Assembly: GCA_963969595.1 (NCBI GenBank)
Contig: OZ018409.1
Span: 39,631,282 to 39,695,281, forward strand
Origin: Neckera pumila
Lineage: Eukaryota; Streptophyta; Bryopsida; Hypnales; Neckeraceae
Direction: 5' to 3'
Length of the DNA: 64,000 nt
Under the pieces are notes generated by a model. It worked only from the letters and a program-made list of their open reading frames with translations, had not been told where the DNA came from and ran no database searches. Made by a program: the position numbers and the translations under genes. Shown here piece by piece: positions 36,158 through 47,634 of this stretch (positions are counted from its first letter, which is position 1; each line of letters begins with the position of its first letter).

Positions 36158-37563
36158 AACAAATTAGTGTGCCCATGTCTGTAAGATATGGTTCATTGAG
36201 CTATCCCCACAGACTCTTCATTCACGTGGGTCTATGAACCAAACATATGATTCATAACATTGTATAACCAAGCAATGATCCTCTTTCTGAGAAGGTTCCT
36301 TATTATACTTTGCTTGGATAGGGTTTCTATTAAATTAAGGATTGGGGTTGGCTGAGCAGCCATAGAAGACAACGCTATTCACTGTACGTTACGGGTCTCC
36401 TTTTAAAAAGGGTCCCCTGCCACATTGGTAAACAATGTTATGTTATTATTAATAAATTCAAACACACATCTGGTTCCACCTCAACTCTGCCACGTCACTG
36501 TTGCTTGCAAACCACCTTCACTGTGCATCTCAAAAAACGCCTACAACCTCACAAAAACTTACAATTGAGAGCCAAAAGATGCACCATATGATAAAACTAA
36601 CTTTCCTACAAAAAAACTCGTACAAACCCTCAAAAAATTACAATTGAGATGTACCAAACCCTAGACTAGGTCCCCCCCCCCCCCAAGCACCCCAAAAACA
36701 CTGACTCTCAGACATTGAGTAGTCCAAACCTAATTTTTCTTGTCAAACTCCCATCAACCCCCCAAAGCCGGCATCTAAAGCCCCCCATCACCTGCACTCC
36801 TGCAGAAAGAGAAAAAGACGCCCTGGCTGAGTGCGGCCATGACAAGACCAAGTCAAAAGAAAGAAACAAAAGGGGGCAGAAAAATTCGTCTGGTAACTTA
36901 CACCAATTCAAACACTACACTGATGATGGTATTTAGTATCAATACCTATGCTCTTAGTAAAAGATTCATGAAGAATAATATTAAGTTATAACATTTCAAA
37001 AACAATTAGTGTAGGTAACACTAATTACCATCTTAAATGTACCGTGTGTGAAGGTATAGTCTGGCACTTAGGTGCTGAAATTGAACTTCCCGTCAGATTT
37101 TGGAGGGGGCCACGTCACCTCACACCATTTACAAGATGACATGTGGGACTTACAAAAATGACGTAATTTTTATTAACCTTCATGTTTCATATCTTAGTGT
37201 AATTGTTATCCCTTTTTAGATGTATTATTTGTTACTAGCACCTTAGGCATATTACTTGCCTAATATTATTAATTTCAATGTGAGCCATGCTTTTTCAGAG
37301 GTTCCATCCAATCACAACATGCATGTTGCAACATTTCTAAAAAAATTAATTATTTTTTAACAAAATTGCTTGTAAAATCTAGTACTTTATCATACATATG
37401 TTTGGACTAGTATAATTTGTTGACTCTAAACCAAGGGAGAGGAATCTTTGTATCCACAATAGTTATCTTGATGAAGTTTGAATAGCCACCCATTACTCAA
37501 ATATTACAAACCTCTCCTAGTATTCTTGCTTGTTTTACATAAGTTAGAAAATGACACTTCTAA

Positions 37564-37775
37564 AGTAGGAGGTCATAAAGCGATCATCTAAACGTTGAAA
37601 CTGAATTTTGGAAAGGTAAAACATCTTAAAATATTTTTCAGTAAATTTTCCTTGAAAGACAAGACAAAATGGCATATGGCCCAAGTTGTTTCATATTTTT
37701 TGGAGCTTTTGTGGATTTAATTCTGGAATTTTGAAGTTGAAAAGCCATAGGGCTCTAAAAGCGACCACCTCCTAG
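37564..37775. mobile_element. MITE family 2 copy, short
   Basis: Starts AGTAGGAGGTCATAAAGCGA and ends AAAAGCGACCACCTCCTAG, an imperfect inverted repeat. Interior ATATTTTTTGGAGCTTTTGTGG matches the 33722 copy. Confidence 0.5.
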
Positions 37776-38774
37776 AATGTACACTATTTGCACATTTTGA
37801 TTAATGGAAGAAAGCAAAATGTACCTCTGTATCATGTTCCGTTCGAAATGCCTGAACTATTTTCAAGCCATTATACAAAATTTAAGAACTTGTTACCATT
37901 CAGTACTTTGGCCCACCGTAATTTCGTGGAAAGGGTAGTAAGACACGAGTACGGCCGCGCTGGCAACTACTTTACTAGTAAAGCTACTAGTTGGAGTGAA
38001 TCTGTTTTAATGTCCTAGAATTCCACAGCACTGATTGCTTGGGCAGCTGCTCCGTCCGGCCGCGGCGGTTAATTCCTCTTGAGCTGCCACCTTGGCTGTT
38101 GGTTCAATTTCCTCACCAATTTGGCGATCAATTCCTCCCGAATTGGCACCTTCCGTTAGGGTTTGGAGCGCACCATTTTGACTGTTTTTCTTCACGAATT
38201 CCAGTCTGCGCTGTGCTTTTTTCGTCGAAGGTGCACTCTTTGCGAGCTGGATTGTCCCCTTCGACGCAACGCGGACTACTAGCTAGTGAGCGCCGACTAT
38301 CAGAGAGCTCAACGATTTTGGGCTCGTAGGGTTGCCGGTATGGCGATTGAACTACAGTAGTTGAATGAGTCGTGATGGTAGTTGGACGACTTTCTGCTTG
38401 CTGGCTGTCTCCCCCATTCTCTAGATTTTGAGATTCACGAGGATTGTGTGGACTGTGCGACGGTTGTGGATTGCTGTCATTGCTAGAAGCGATTCTAAGA
38501 TTTTGAAAAGAGGTGGAGGGTATGAGAGATTTGAGATGCGCGTGGTGGTTTGGCAGATTTCGGTTTGGTGCTGTGGATCTCGAACTGGGTATGGCTTCAG
38601 CTGCGACGGAGATTGATGAGGGGGAGAAAAGCAAGTGTAAGTGGGGACGATGAAGTAATGGTGCAAAGTATTTGGCGATTTCGTCCACGGAGGGTGGAGA
38701 TTCGTCTGGGGAAGAGGTGGTTACCACGGGCTATGGTGGTGTGAAAGAGTTTTGAAAAGAGGTTGTGGACCTTC

Positions 38775-39141
38775 ATGCTAAGGTCCGTCTTCACGACAAT
38801 GGCGCTCCTCGCCGTTCTCGTCATCGCGCTGTACTCGTCACAACTCGCAGGTGAGTAAAATCGCGTCCCCAGACAAAAATTCCCCTACAATCTTGATGCA
38901 ATTGCGGCGTGGATCCCCTGTTTGCAAAGGTCCGTCCTCACGACAATGGCGCTCCTCGCCGTTCTAGTCATCGCGCTTTACTCCTCACAACTCGCAGGTG
39001 GCTAGCTTTCTTTCCCGGACACAATTTTGCCTACAATCTTGGTGCAATTGCGCAAGAGCCCCTGTTTGCAAAAGTTCGGCTTCACGACACTGGCGCTTTC
39101 CGCCGTTCTCGTCTTCGCGCTTTACTCGTCACAACTCGCAG
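38775..39141 (+). repeat. Tandem triplication of the glucanase signal-peptide exon
   Basis: The exon and flanking intron recur with spacings of 147 and 144 bp: copies end CTCGCAG at 38850, 38997 and 39141, each followed by an AATT...ACAATCT(T)GATGCAATTGCG-like stretch. Copy 1 has the good donor GTGAGT. Copy 2 keeps ATGGCGCTCCTCGCC with a weaker donor GTGGCT. Copy 3 has CTG in place of ATG and GAGGG in place of a donor, so it is decayed. Confidence 0.88.
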
Positions 39142-42100
39142 GAGGGTATTCTCGCGTCTTGGACAGAATTTTCGTACAATCTAGATGCAATTGCGCGCCC
39201 TGGATCCCCTGTTTTGGTACTGAATCCCTGTGGCATTTTTTAATCCCTTGCAGACGCGACGAACATCGGCGTTGTCTTCGGTCGCAATGGCGACAACATC
39301 CCCTCCGCTTCCTCCGCTGCATCCCTAATGCAACAATACGAAATCTCTCGCGTCCGCATCCTGGACCACGACCCCGCTGTGATCAAAGCCTTCGCCAGCA
39401 CTCAAATCCGCGTGATGATCACTCTCACGAACGACGAGATTCTGCCCATCGCCACCTCCCAAGCCTCCGCCGACGACTGGGTGAACCAGTACGTGGTGCC
39501 CTACATCACCCTCACCAACATCGACCTCATTGCCGTGGGCAGCGAGGTCATCACCACCGTGCCGTCGCTTCAATCCTCGCTCGTGCCCGCCATGCAGAAC
39601 ATCCACACCTCGCTTGTTAAGGTCGGCTATGACGCGAGTGTGAAAGTGGGGTCGCCGCATGGACTGGGACTGCTGGATATCTCCTACCCGCCCTCGGCTG
39701 GGAACTTCTTCGCAAGCTTGACGGGGGTGGTGAGTCCGTTGCTGGATTTTCTGCAGCAGACGGGAGCGCCGTTCATGCTCAATGTGTATCCGTTCTATTC
39801 GTATGAGAATTCGGTGTCGACGGTGCAGCTAGATTACGCGCTGTTTCAGCCGAGCACGCCGGTGGTGGATACGAACAATGGGCTGGTGTACAACAGTCTT
39901 TATGATGCGCAGGTGAGTGTGGCCGCCACGCACGTGATTTCGTGATTTCGTGAACTGATGAGTGTAAGGTAAACCAGCCTATGACAGGCAGAAGGACGGG
40001 TTTGCCACTTTGCCCTGTTGGCATTGTTGAAAATTTTCACAGAAAGACAAATATGAGAAATGGGGAGAGCAATTCAAATTTTATGTTTCTTGACAAAGCA
40101 TGAATTTGTTTAGAAGTGTGCTGTCCAATTGGCCCAAATGAGTCTGTAGACTACCCCCAAACCAACAAAAATTGTATCCATAATGATCATCATCTTCACC
40201 TAAAGCTATCACAATGTTTCCTAACATGGCCACATTGTGAAGACCTAAAAAAGTCACTTCTTGTATTGAATTTACATTCAGCAGGCGGAAGTTCTTATTG
40301 CAATCACTAATCACTACATCACCATCATCTTAGACATTGATTGTGACCACTAACTCATGCTAATGTACCCCAGTTAACATTTATTTAAAAAAAATTGTCA
40401 TGAGTTGATGCAAGATTTGGATGGACTGGTTTACCTTAATTCAATCTCTAGAGGAATTTCTAGTTCACGTAAGAATGCCTTATGTCACCTGCAAAGATAC
40501 CTTGATGGCTTCTCTTACATTCTTCTCCTGCCATGTGATTTGTATTTCATGTAATGTTTCTTCGTAAGAAATTCCTTTTTTTCCACCTATCAATTCGTAA
40601 TTCATCCACCAGAGGAGTCTCTAATTTTACACAAGAATTCCATATCTCCCCTTTTACAAAGAGAAATTGTTGACTTCTATTAATTCTCTTCCATTCTCTC
40701 CCTGCCATCTAATTCTTTCACAATCTTCTCCACCACTGTCTCCGGCGTTCTAAAAAGCTCCACACGATAGGGTGTTCTTCCAAATTAGTTCAACGATTCG
40801 ATCACACTTCCTGTTTTCAAATTATTGGTTTTCTAGTGTTTGATCTAGTGTGAGATCAGTGTGTAGTGCAACAAGTTTTGATGTGTAAAGGCTTTGTTAC
40901 CATCACCAGGTTGACGCTGTGATTGCGGCTATGTCCAAGCTGAACAGAACCCTGGACGTCACGGTCACCGAGACCGGCTGGCCGTCCGACGGTGACTCAT
41001 CTGCTGAGCCCGCTGCGAACTACTACAACGCACGAACCTACAACCAGAACTTGGTGAAGCGCACCATGAACAACAGCGGTACCCCCTTGCGTCCCCTTGC
41101 GGAGATTGTCGCCTACATTGTGAGCTTATACGATGAGAATCTGCGGACCACGCCGCCGTTGTCGGCCCAGCACTGGGGGCTGTTTTATGCCAATGGGACT
41201 TTTAAGTATGGGTTTAGTTTCTTGAATGGGAGTGATGTGTATGGCGGCGGCGGTGGGTCGCCTGGGACATCCCCTCCTCCTGGGACACCTATGACGCCCC
41301 CTCCCCCTGGGACACCCATGGCGCCTCCTCCACCTGGGGCACCTCCGGGGCCTATCACTGGGCCTGTCACTGGGGTGAACGTGTGGTGTGTTGCGAGACA
41401 AGATGCTTCTAACAACAGCTTACAGCAGGTATGGTTGGGCTTGCTTTGATCAGAGGATTCGTTTTGGGGATTTCACGGAAAGAAATCTTTATGAATGAAG
41501 GATAAGTGAAGTCTGCTGTGATCTGTGTTTGGGTGTGGATCGTGCTAGTCTCGAAGAGAGACGGAGTTCTTGTTGTTCGGGATGTGTTGCTTGTTGCAGT
41601 GTAGAGAGTCTACCCTCGATGGACTTGCTTTGATCAGAGGATTCGTTTTGCGGAAGTCATGGGAAGAAATCTTTATGAATGAAGGATAAGTGAAGTCTGC
41701 TGTGATGTGTGTTTGGGGGTAGGTCGTGCTAGTTTCAAACAGAGACGGAATTTTTCTTCTTGTTCGGGACATGTTTTTAGTTGTAGTGTACAGAGGCTAC
41801 CTTCGCTGGATTTCCTTTGATCAGAGGATTCCTTTTGGGGAAGTCATGGGAAGAAACCTTTATGAATGAAGGCTATTAAGTGAAGTCTGCTGTGATGTGT
41901 GTTTGGGGTTAGGTCGTGCTAGTTTCAAACAGAAACGGAGATTTTTCTTGTTTGGGATGTGTTGGTTGTTGCAGTGTAGAGATTCTACCTTGGAAAAGGG
42001 GATACGCAGTTCCTCTATAGTTGTCACTGTTTGGTGAACTTTGGTGTGGGGATCTTGAACAAGAAGGCTCTTATTTTCATGCCAGGTTCAGAAAGAGATC

Positions 42101-43208
42101 ATAGTTCTTGTTTATGATTTGTTTGGGACGCTGAAGAAAAATCAGTTCACGATTGGAGACGTAATCGGTGAAGCTAATGAGAGAGGGTCCACTAGAATGA
42201 GATTTTCAGGACTTCTATTGCTAGTTTAGGGTGTTGTCCATTCAGGAGCAGAGTGGCGCTTGGTTAGCGGCGGTTGTGATGGAACTGGTGATGTTAATGG
42301 TGTGCAGGGAATCGATTGGGCGTGTGGAGCGGGGAAGGCGAGATGTGAACCCATTCAACCAAAGGGGGGCTGCTACCTGCCCAATACTATATACTCTCAC
42401 GCTTCATATGCATTCAACATTCACTACCACTGGTTCCAAACGGACCCCAGGTCGTGCATCTTCGGTGGAGATGCCGAATTAACTTATGTCGATCCTAGTA
42501 CGTCCCCTACCTCTTCCACCTCCAATCAGTCTCGTCAGTTTTCGCAATTCATGGCATGTTCAGTTGAACAATAATCTTCGCAGATTTGATCCCGGAGTTG
42601 CATACTATTTCCAAGTAGTTGATCATCCATGCGTCTAATTTTTTTCATTTATCGGCTGTGGATCGAAGAAGAGGAGGTCTCGCGTTGATAAAAGCTACAT
42701 GTGAGGAAGTTTGAGTAGGTTGCTAATCAAATAAGCAAGGTAGTGCTGCAGTATATTTGCCACAGGGACAGATGCTCTCGTAGCTTAGCTGCTTGTTAAG
42801 ATCCAGAGTCTACTAATGAGGTATTCTTTGTCACCATGCAAAGTCAAAATTCTTCAGGAGTTTTGCCATAGGGAATACAGTTAACCTAGAATCTTGGGGT
42901 TAAACAAAAAAAAACGTCGGAATTTCTTCTAATGTGAAAGCAAGTGCATGATGTCTAAGGTGGTGTATGTTGTTTGTGCAGGCTATGGAAGCTGCTACTA
43001 TGTACCGAGGTGAGTATTGACAGCGAGGTTTCAGATTCTTGTTGTGGCATTGGTGAGCCTTCTTTTACTGAAATTTGGGTGGTTGTTTTGGATCTGACAA
43101 TTCTCTGTGACTCTGTGCAGTTCTGCAATGCGAGTGGTGAACAATTCCATGGTGCGGAGCTTATTGATCCTGGCCGTCGTGTTGATATTGTCTCTGGTCA
43201 ATGTCTAG
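38775..43208 (+). CDS. GPI-anchored beta-1,3-glucanase (GH17) with X8/CBM43 domain
   Basis: Exons 38775-38850, 39254-39912, 40910-41428, 42308-42497, 42982-43009 (28 nt), 43121-43208: 1560 nt, 519 aa, all phases exact. It hydrolyses 1,3-beta-glucan (callose) at the cell surface. Domains: a signal peptide of about 25 residues (TTMALLAVLVIALYSSQLA, exon 1); GH17 barrel from IGVVFGRNGDNIPS to HWGLFYANGTFKYGFSF, with catalytic acid E123 in AVGSEV and nucleophile E266 in TVTETGWPS; a Pro-rich linker of PPPGTPM repeats; an X8 domain (WCVARQDAS, then DWACGAGKARCEPIQPKGGCY, SHASYAFNIHYHW, CIFGGDA, YGSCYYVPR) that binds beta-1,3-glucan; a hydrophobic tail (SLLILAVVLILSLVNV) at the very end, the GPI-attachment signal. 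Such proteins act on callose at plasmodesmata and in developing walls; the exact role is inferred. The signal-peptide exon exists in three tandem copies. Confidence 0.94.
41441..41996. repeat. Intronic tandem repeat of about 185 bp, three copies
   Basis: Copies start TTGCTTTGATCAGAGGATTC at 41441, 41625 and 41812 (the third TTCCTTTGATCAGAGG), inside glucanase intron 3. They share TTTATGAATGAAGG and GTGAAGTCTGCTGTGAT. Confidence 0.9.
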
Positions 43209-44848
43209 CCATGTATTTGTCGAAAATCGCCCTTTAGCGAATCAATTTTGTGTCGGCGACTAAGCTGTCGCTGCCAATTGACGATTAACATTTTGCACTT
43301 GAATCCCGACTTCAAGTCTCTGTCGGGGTAGATTGATGGCATTGGGGGCTATCGATCACCAATAATCTCTGATAGTATTAGGGTAGGCTAGCCGAGCGAC
43401 TGAGCTTTGTACAAGTCTATGATTTGATTATATACCTGTCCGAGATGCAAATTTTCTTTGATGCCTCTCTGGACAACCTAGTCCATTTAATTTAACAGAC
43501 TCTCGAGACAAGTTGTATGTGGTTAATATTAAATGGTGGGTGCAAACATCCTCTCCTGGGAGAACTGAAACCGTTTGTAAACTTGTAAATTGTAAGCGGA
43601 TATGTAGAAAGCTCTGATACTCGATGGAACTGTAATAGCAACATGTCAGACTATCGATTCAAAGATGAATTGTGATATGGAGTTACATGAATTGTGATAC
43701 TACAGAATTGTCAGAAAGGGATTTAGAATTTCTTTGAATAAGTGAGGATTGTTCCAAGGATTGTAAGGAAAGAGATATATGTGTTTTTATTTGGAGGTCA
43801 CTCCTGCAATGAGGCACTTAATATTAAATTTTCATCAGAATTGAATATATGATGCATTACCATGAAGATCAATCTCCTTTCATACGTCCATCTCTGAAAG
43901 TTTGATAAGTAGCCTAAGCTAAGCTACTCTATGTCCCAAGCTTGTGCCACTTGAGACGATGAGAAAAGAAAGCTGTGTTGTAGCAAACGCAGATATTAGA
44001 GTGTAATGATATTAATATGTAGATGGAGAACAGGTGAAGTCCTTACTGCTCCCCTCCCAAAATCTGCGTGCGCACTAGCACGGACTGCAAACTGGCAACT
44101 GCTAAATGCAATTGATTCAAGCTCCAGGCTTTGAACTGCACTGTGCTGAATACAAGGACGTAGCTGAAAGCAAATGCCCTGTCTAGGCATAAGCTCGTCA
44201 GTTTATTGAGTAACAAGATGGAGGTTAAAATCATTTCCAAGTGCAAATGGACGAGGATACCAATGAAGACCCAGATGTGAAAAGTAGAGAATTTTTCCCC
44301 TTTGTTTACCTCAAAACGAAGTAGAGAAATGTACAGAATCACGTCTGTGGTACTGCAGGTGCGAACTTTGCTCCAAATCCACTACAGTACCAGAAAAACG
44401 CCTCAATTTCTTCCACAGGCTAACGAATGGTACAAGGTGCTTGTGCATCGTCCACTTCTACTAAAAGCCCAGAGAGCTTGCCCGAGCTCCACAATTTCCA
44501 ACTCTTCAGAATTAATATAGTGTCAGAAGCCTGCAAGCTAATATGATGTAAAGAACTCGATATACGAGATTCATAAGAGATAGGAGGGAGCTGATTACCA
44601 CAACCTCGTATCCAAATACCTCCGCAATTACTACTTCTCACTAGCTTACAGAAAACTCAGAGCAAGCAGCTGAAGTGAACGCACAAAAACCTAAATTTCA
44701 AGGTCTTCAGGCCAAACCGCTTGGTTCCTCTTAAACCAGTGGTAATGGAAGCAGAACCCAGATTATAACCATGCATATGAGCTCAAGGATTGATGATATG
44801 CACCGAGAAGACCGGAAACCAATAGAGCAACACCTGAAAGAATTCGAT
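43209..44848. other. Convergent intergenic region, no gene seen
   Basis: Contains the 3' ends of the glucanase (+) and CGR1-like (-) genes. I see no coding sequence resembling a known protein and no strong repeat. Confidence 0.6.
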
Positions 44849-45385
44849 CTACTTAGGAGCCGGCCTGAGCAATTTCCTCTGCTTCTTCGACATCTTTTTC
44901 AACGTTTTAGGGTTGGTCACTTTCTGCACCCCTTGCCCTCGAAGCTCATTCTCCTTCTTCATTCTCACGCGCTCCTCCGTTTTCTTCCGCTTTTCAACCT
45001 TATTCGTCCTAATCTGCTCCTTCAGTTCCGTCATGCGCTCCTTATACGCCCGCTTCACCTCCTTCTCCCGATTCCTCTCCTCCAAAGTTGTCTTCCGCCC
45101 GACCTGCTTCAACGCTGACGCTCGCGTCGACTTGTGCACCTTCCACTTCCGCCCTGATACCTTCCCCGCCATCACACCGTCGTACGTCGGCCGTCCATAC
45201 GCAGGCTTATTCTCGTCACTCCCCGCCACGGCCGCTCGCTTGCTAGCATGCCGAGTCTCCTCCGCTGTGTCCATCGCCTCCAGGGCAGCCGCTTCCGCCG
45301 CCTCCTCCTCGTCCGCTCTCTTCCGTTTCCTCTTCGCGCCCCCCAAACCCTCGTCCAAATGCCGGAAATCAATCGTGCTCGCCAT
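44849..45385 (-). CDS. CGR1/CCDC86-like rRNA-processing protein
   Basis: A single exon encoding 178 aa. It starts at the ATG (45383-45385) giving MASTIDFRHLDEG; upstream in-frame codons to 45511 are hydrophobic and probably leader. The C-terminal half is the Cgr1 family: KVSGRKWKVHKSTRAS, then a long Lys/Arg/Glu coiled-coil helix (EERNREKEVKRAYKERMTE) and the tail KMSKKQRKLLRP. Yeast Cgr1 and human CCDC86 are nucleolar proteins needed for 60S ribosomal subunit and pre-rRNA processing. The N-terminus has a nuclear-signal-like KRKRKRADEEEA segment. The length fits the family. A telo-box lies upstream, typical of plant ribosome-biogenesis genes. The first codons, leader and promoter are duplicated at 46949-47328. 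Confidence 0.9.
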   Translation of the reverse strand: MASTIDFRHLDEGLGGAKRKRKRADEEEAAEAAALEAMDTAEETRHASKRAAVAGSDENKPAYGRPTYDGVMAGKVSGRKWKVHKSTRASALKQVGRKTTLEERNREKEVKRAYKERMTELKEQIRTNKVEKRKKTEERVRMKKENELRGQGVQKVTNPKTLKKMSKKQRKLLRPAPK

Positions 45386-45563
45386 TGCTACTAATTCCAC
45401 GAAACTAAACCACAACTGGAAATATCCGGAACACAACGAACAGAACGCGATTGCAAGTAACAAGAAAAGAAACGAGAACCGCAGGCAGAATCCGACCACA
45501 AAGGAAAGCACAGCCCGATAATAACACCGAGTCCCAAACTGTGACCATAACCAAGAAGCGCCT

Positions 45564-45581
45564 TAAACCCTAAGCCCTAAA
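45564..45581 (-). promoter_or_regulatory. Telo-box (AAACCCTAA) upstream of the CGR1-like gene
   Basis: TTAAACCCTAAGCCCTAAA lies about 180 bp upstream of the start codon. The telo-box is an established element of plant ribosomal-protein and ribosome-biogenesis promoters, bound by Myb/AtPurα-type factors. Function here is inferred from position and gene class. Confidence 0.6.
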
Positions 45582-45838
45582 ATCACGGTCATAGGTAACA
45601 GACACGGCCACGGTGAAACTGATCTTCCGTCCAACTCATATATTAACTCTTAAAATATATTAATTCTTAAACGTTGAGGTGGACGTTTTGCGGTCAAGAG
45701 ATTCTCGTGTGTAGGAGAAAAGTGTAACCAATCATACTACTAAAATCACAATGACCTCTATAATAGCACAAGTCAACTTTGAATAATATTATAGCAATTC
45801 AATTGCTTTTATAAAGGATACTTTCTACTATATATTAT

Positions 45839-46021
45839 CACTACAAGGGAAAGGGATTTTTAAGTAGTATCCTAGACATTACGTCTTTTAAGTAACGTCT
45901 TTTAAGTAACGTAAAAGAAAATATTTTTAGTAAAATTTTACTTAAAAACTTATTTAAAAGATGTTACCTAGAAGACGTGATGTCTAAGATACTACTTAAA
46001 ACACCCCTTTCTCTTGTAGTG
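45839..46021. mobile_element. Short non-autonomous CACTA-type element
   Basis: CACTACAAGGGAAAGGG at the left and the inverse CCCCTTTCTCTTGTAGTG at the right carry the CACTACAAG terminus typical of plant CACTA (En/Spm) elements. The inverted repeat extends about 50 bp (TAAGTAGTATCCTAGACAT). Flanking triplets TAT and TGT differ, so a 3-bp target duplication is not proven. Confidence 0.7.
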
Positions 46022-46537
46022 TGTGTAGTCTTTTCTTGAAATATTTGAAAATTAAGGGATATTTATAAAAAAAATTTCAAAGAAACTTTTCAAACAACAA
46101 AACTGTAGATAAATTCCATGTCTTTTTAAAATATGATATTAAAGAATAAGGAAGCACCAACCACTAGTGTTGCTCTACATATTCAAATGTGAAGATTCTA
46201 ATTACATTGTTCCCTTGATTAATTTATTCTTATTGCAATGTTTTCATCTTTGCAAAGGTCATTTTGTGAAAGTTATGACATAAAGATTTTCTTTAGTTAC
46301 TTTATATTGCACTATATAAGTTTTTTCTTTAAATAACTTTATATTGCACCATATAAATCTTTTCAAAGAATATTGTATAAGGAAGTCAACATTTTCATTT
46401 AAAGATGATACATACTTTGTTTATCTACATTCTATCACATGAAAAATTGATGAAAGTAATATATTTAATGCATAGCAAAGCAAGCACCAATTGCTAGTCA
46501 TTATTTAAATTTTCTTTAAATAGAACCATGGTTGTCA

Positions 46538-46802
46538 GAGTTGTCATATCGGACAGAATCGGATGAATCGGACGGAATCAGGGTTGACTGGCTGCAAACT
46601 TTGAAGGCCAATAACTTTTGCAAAAATTATCCAAATTGGACATATGAGATGTTTTTCGGCATTTACAATTTCTGTAGATGCCGAAAAACATCTCATATGT
46701 CCAATTTGGATAATTTTTGCAAAAATTATTGGTCTTCAAAGTTTGCAGCCAGTCAACCCTGATTCCGTCCGATCCGTCCGATTCTGTCTGATATGACAAC
46801 TC
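46538..46802. repeat. Near-perfect hairpin repeat with arms of about 125 bp
   Basis: GAGTTGTCATATCGGACAGA at 46538 is mirrored at 46783-46802. The arms run to a loop of about 15 bp centred near 46669 (TTTACAATTTCTGTA). Transcription would give a long double-stranded stem. Parts of the arm sequence recur as single copies at 46802-46946 and 47356-47500. Confidence 0.88.
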
Positions 46803-46946
46803 CATGATTGTCATATCAGATGGAATATCACTGTTCACGGACAGAATCGGACCGATTAGGGTTGACCGGCTGCGAACTTCAAAGCCTTGTAACTTTTGCA
46901 AAAATTCTTCAAATCGGGCAAATGAGATGTTTTTCGGCATCTACAG
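46802..46946. repeat. Direct repeat, left copy, flanking the CGR1 fragment
   Basis: 145 bp from CCATGATTGTCATATCAGA to TTTTTCGGCATCTACAG, nearly identical to 47356-47500 and related to the hairpin arm. Confidence 0.88.
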
Positions 46947-46948
46947 TT

Positions 46949-47328
46949 GTGCCCCCTAAACCCTCGTCCAAATGCTGGAAATCAATTGTGCTCACCATTG
47001 CTACTCATTCCACGAAACTAAACCACAAATGGAAATATCCGGAACACAACGAATAGAACGTGATTGCAAGTAACAAGAGAAAAAACAAGAACCTCAGGCA
47101 GAATCCGACCACAACGGAAAACATAGCCCGATAATAACACCGAGTCCCAAACTGTGACCATAACCAAGAAGCGCCTTAAACCCTAAGCCCTAAAATCACA
47201 GTCATAGGTAACAGATACGGCCACGGTGAAACTGATCTTTCGTCCAACTCATATATTAACTCTTAAACGTTGAGGTGGACGTTTTGCGGCCAAGAGATTC
47301 TCCTGTATAGGAGAAAAGTGTAACTAAC
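46949..47328 (-). pseudogene. Duplicated 5' end and promoter of the CGR1-like gene
   Basis: About 380 bp matching 45336-45731 at roughly 93-95% by eye. It includes about 16 codons of the coding start, the leader, the telo-box and the promoter. The copy lacks a 17-bp segment (AAATATATTAATTCTTA region) present in the original. The coding part stops at the fragment edge, so it cannot make the protein, but the promoter could fire toward the hairpin repeat. Confidence 0.88.
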
Positions 47329-47355
47329 TATTCTTCAAATTTTCTTTAAATAGAA

Positions 47356-47500
47356 CCATGGTTGTCATATCAGATGGAATATCACTGTTCACAGACAGAA
47401 TCAGACTGATTAGGGCTGACCGGCTGCGAACTTCAGAGCCTTGTAACTTTTACAAAAATTCTTCAAATCGGGCAAATGAGATGTTTTTCGGCATCTACAG
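47356..47500. repeat. Direct repeat, right copy, flanking the CGR1 fragment
   Basis: 145 bp from CCATGGTTGTCATATCAGA to TTTTTCGGCATCTACAG. The upstream phrase TTTCTTTAAATAGAACCATG also precedes the hairpin at about 46511, so the whole repeat unit was copied. Confidence 0.88.
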
Positions 47501-47634
47501 AAACTGAAAAGGGGAGATCTTCTACAATAGTTTGACTATATCCAACAAGTGCTTTTGCTATTTCTTAAAGTAATGATATACACAATAATGGAAAAGGATG
47601 AGGATCACCTCTTCATCTTTTAAGGGTTAAATTA

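Larger units (their letters stand above)
33164..38774. other. Gene-free, repeat-rich intergenic region
   Basis: Over 5.6 kb without a recognisable gene. It holds TIR elements at 33722-34133, 35392-36157 and 37564-37775 and a run of about 14 C near 36671-36684. The last 700 bp are GC-richer and should contain the glucanase promoter. A 199-codon minus-strand frame at 38128-38727 has no ATG and is probably chance. Confidence 0.6.

Noticed and set aside
38128..38727. 199-codon minus-strand frame upstream of the glucanase
   Set aside because: It begins at GTG and contains no ATG at all, is Ser/Pro-rich and low in complexity, and resembles no family. It overlaps the likely glucanase promoter.
44913..45521. 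202-codon plus-strand frame
   Set aside because: Antisense shadow of the CGR1-like coding sequence.
46578..46940. 120-codon minus-strand frame with repeated NFCKNYPNWTYEMFFGIY-like phrases
   Set aside because: It lies entirely within the hairpin repeat and its copy, so the repetition reflects DNA structure rather than a protein.
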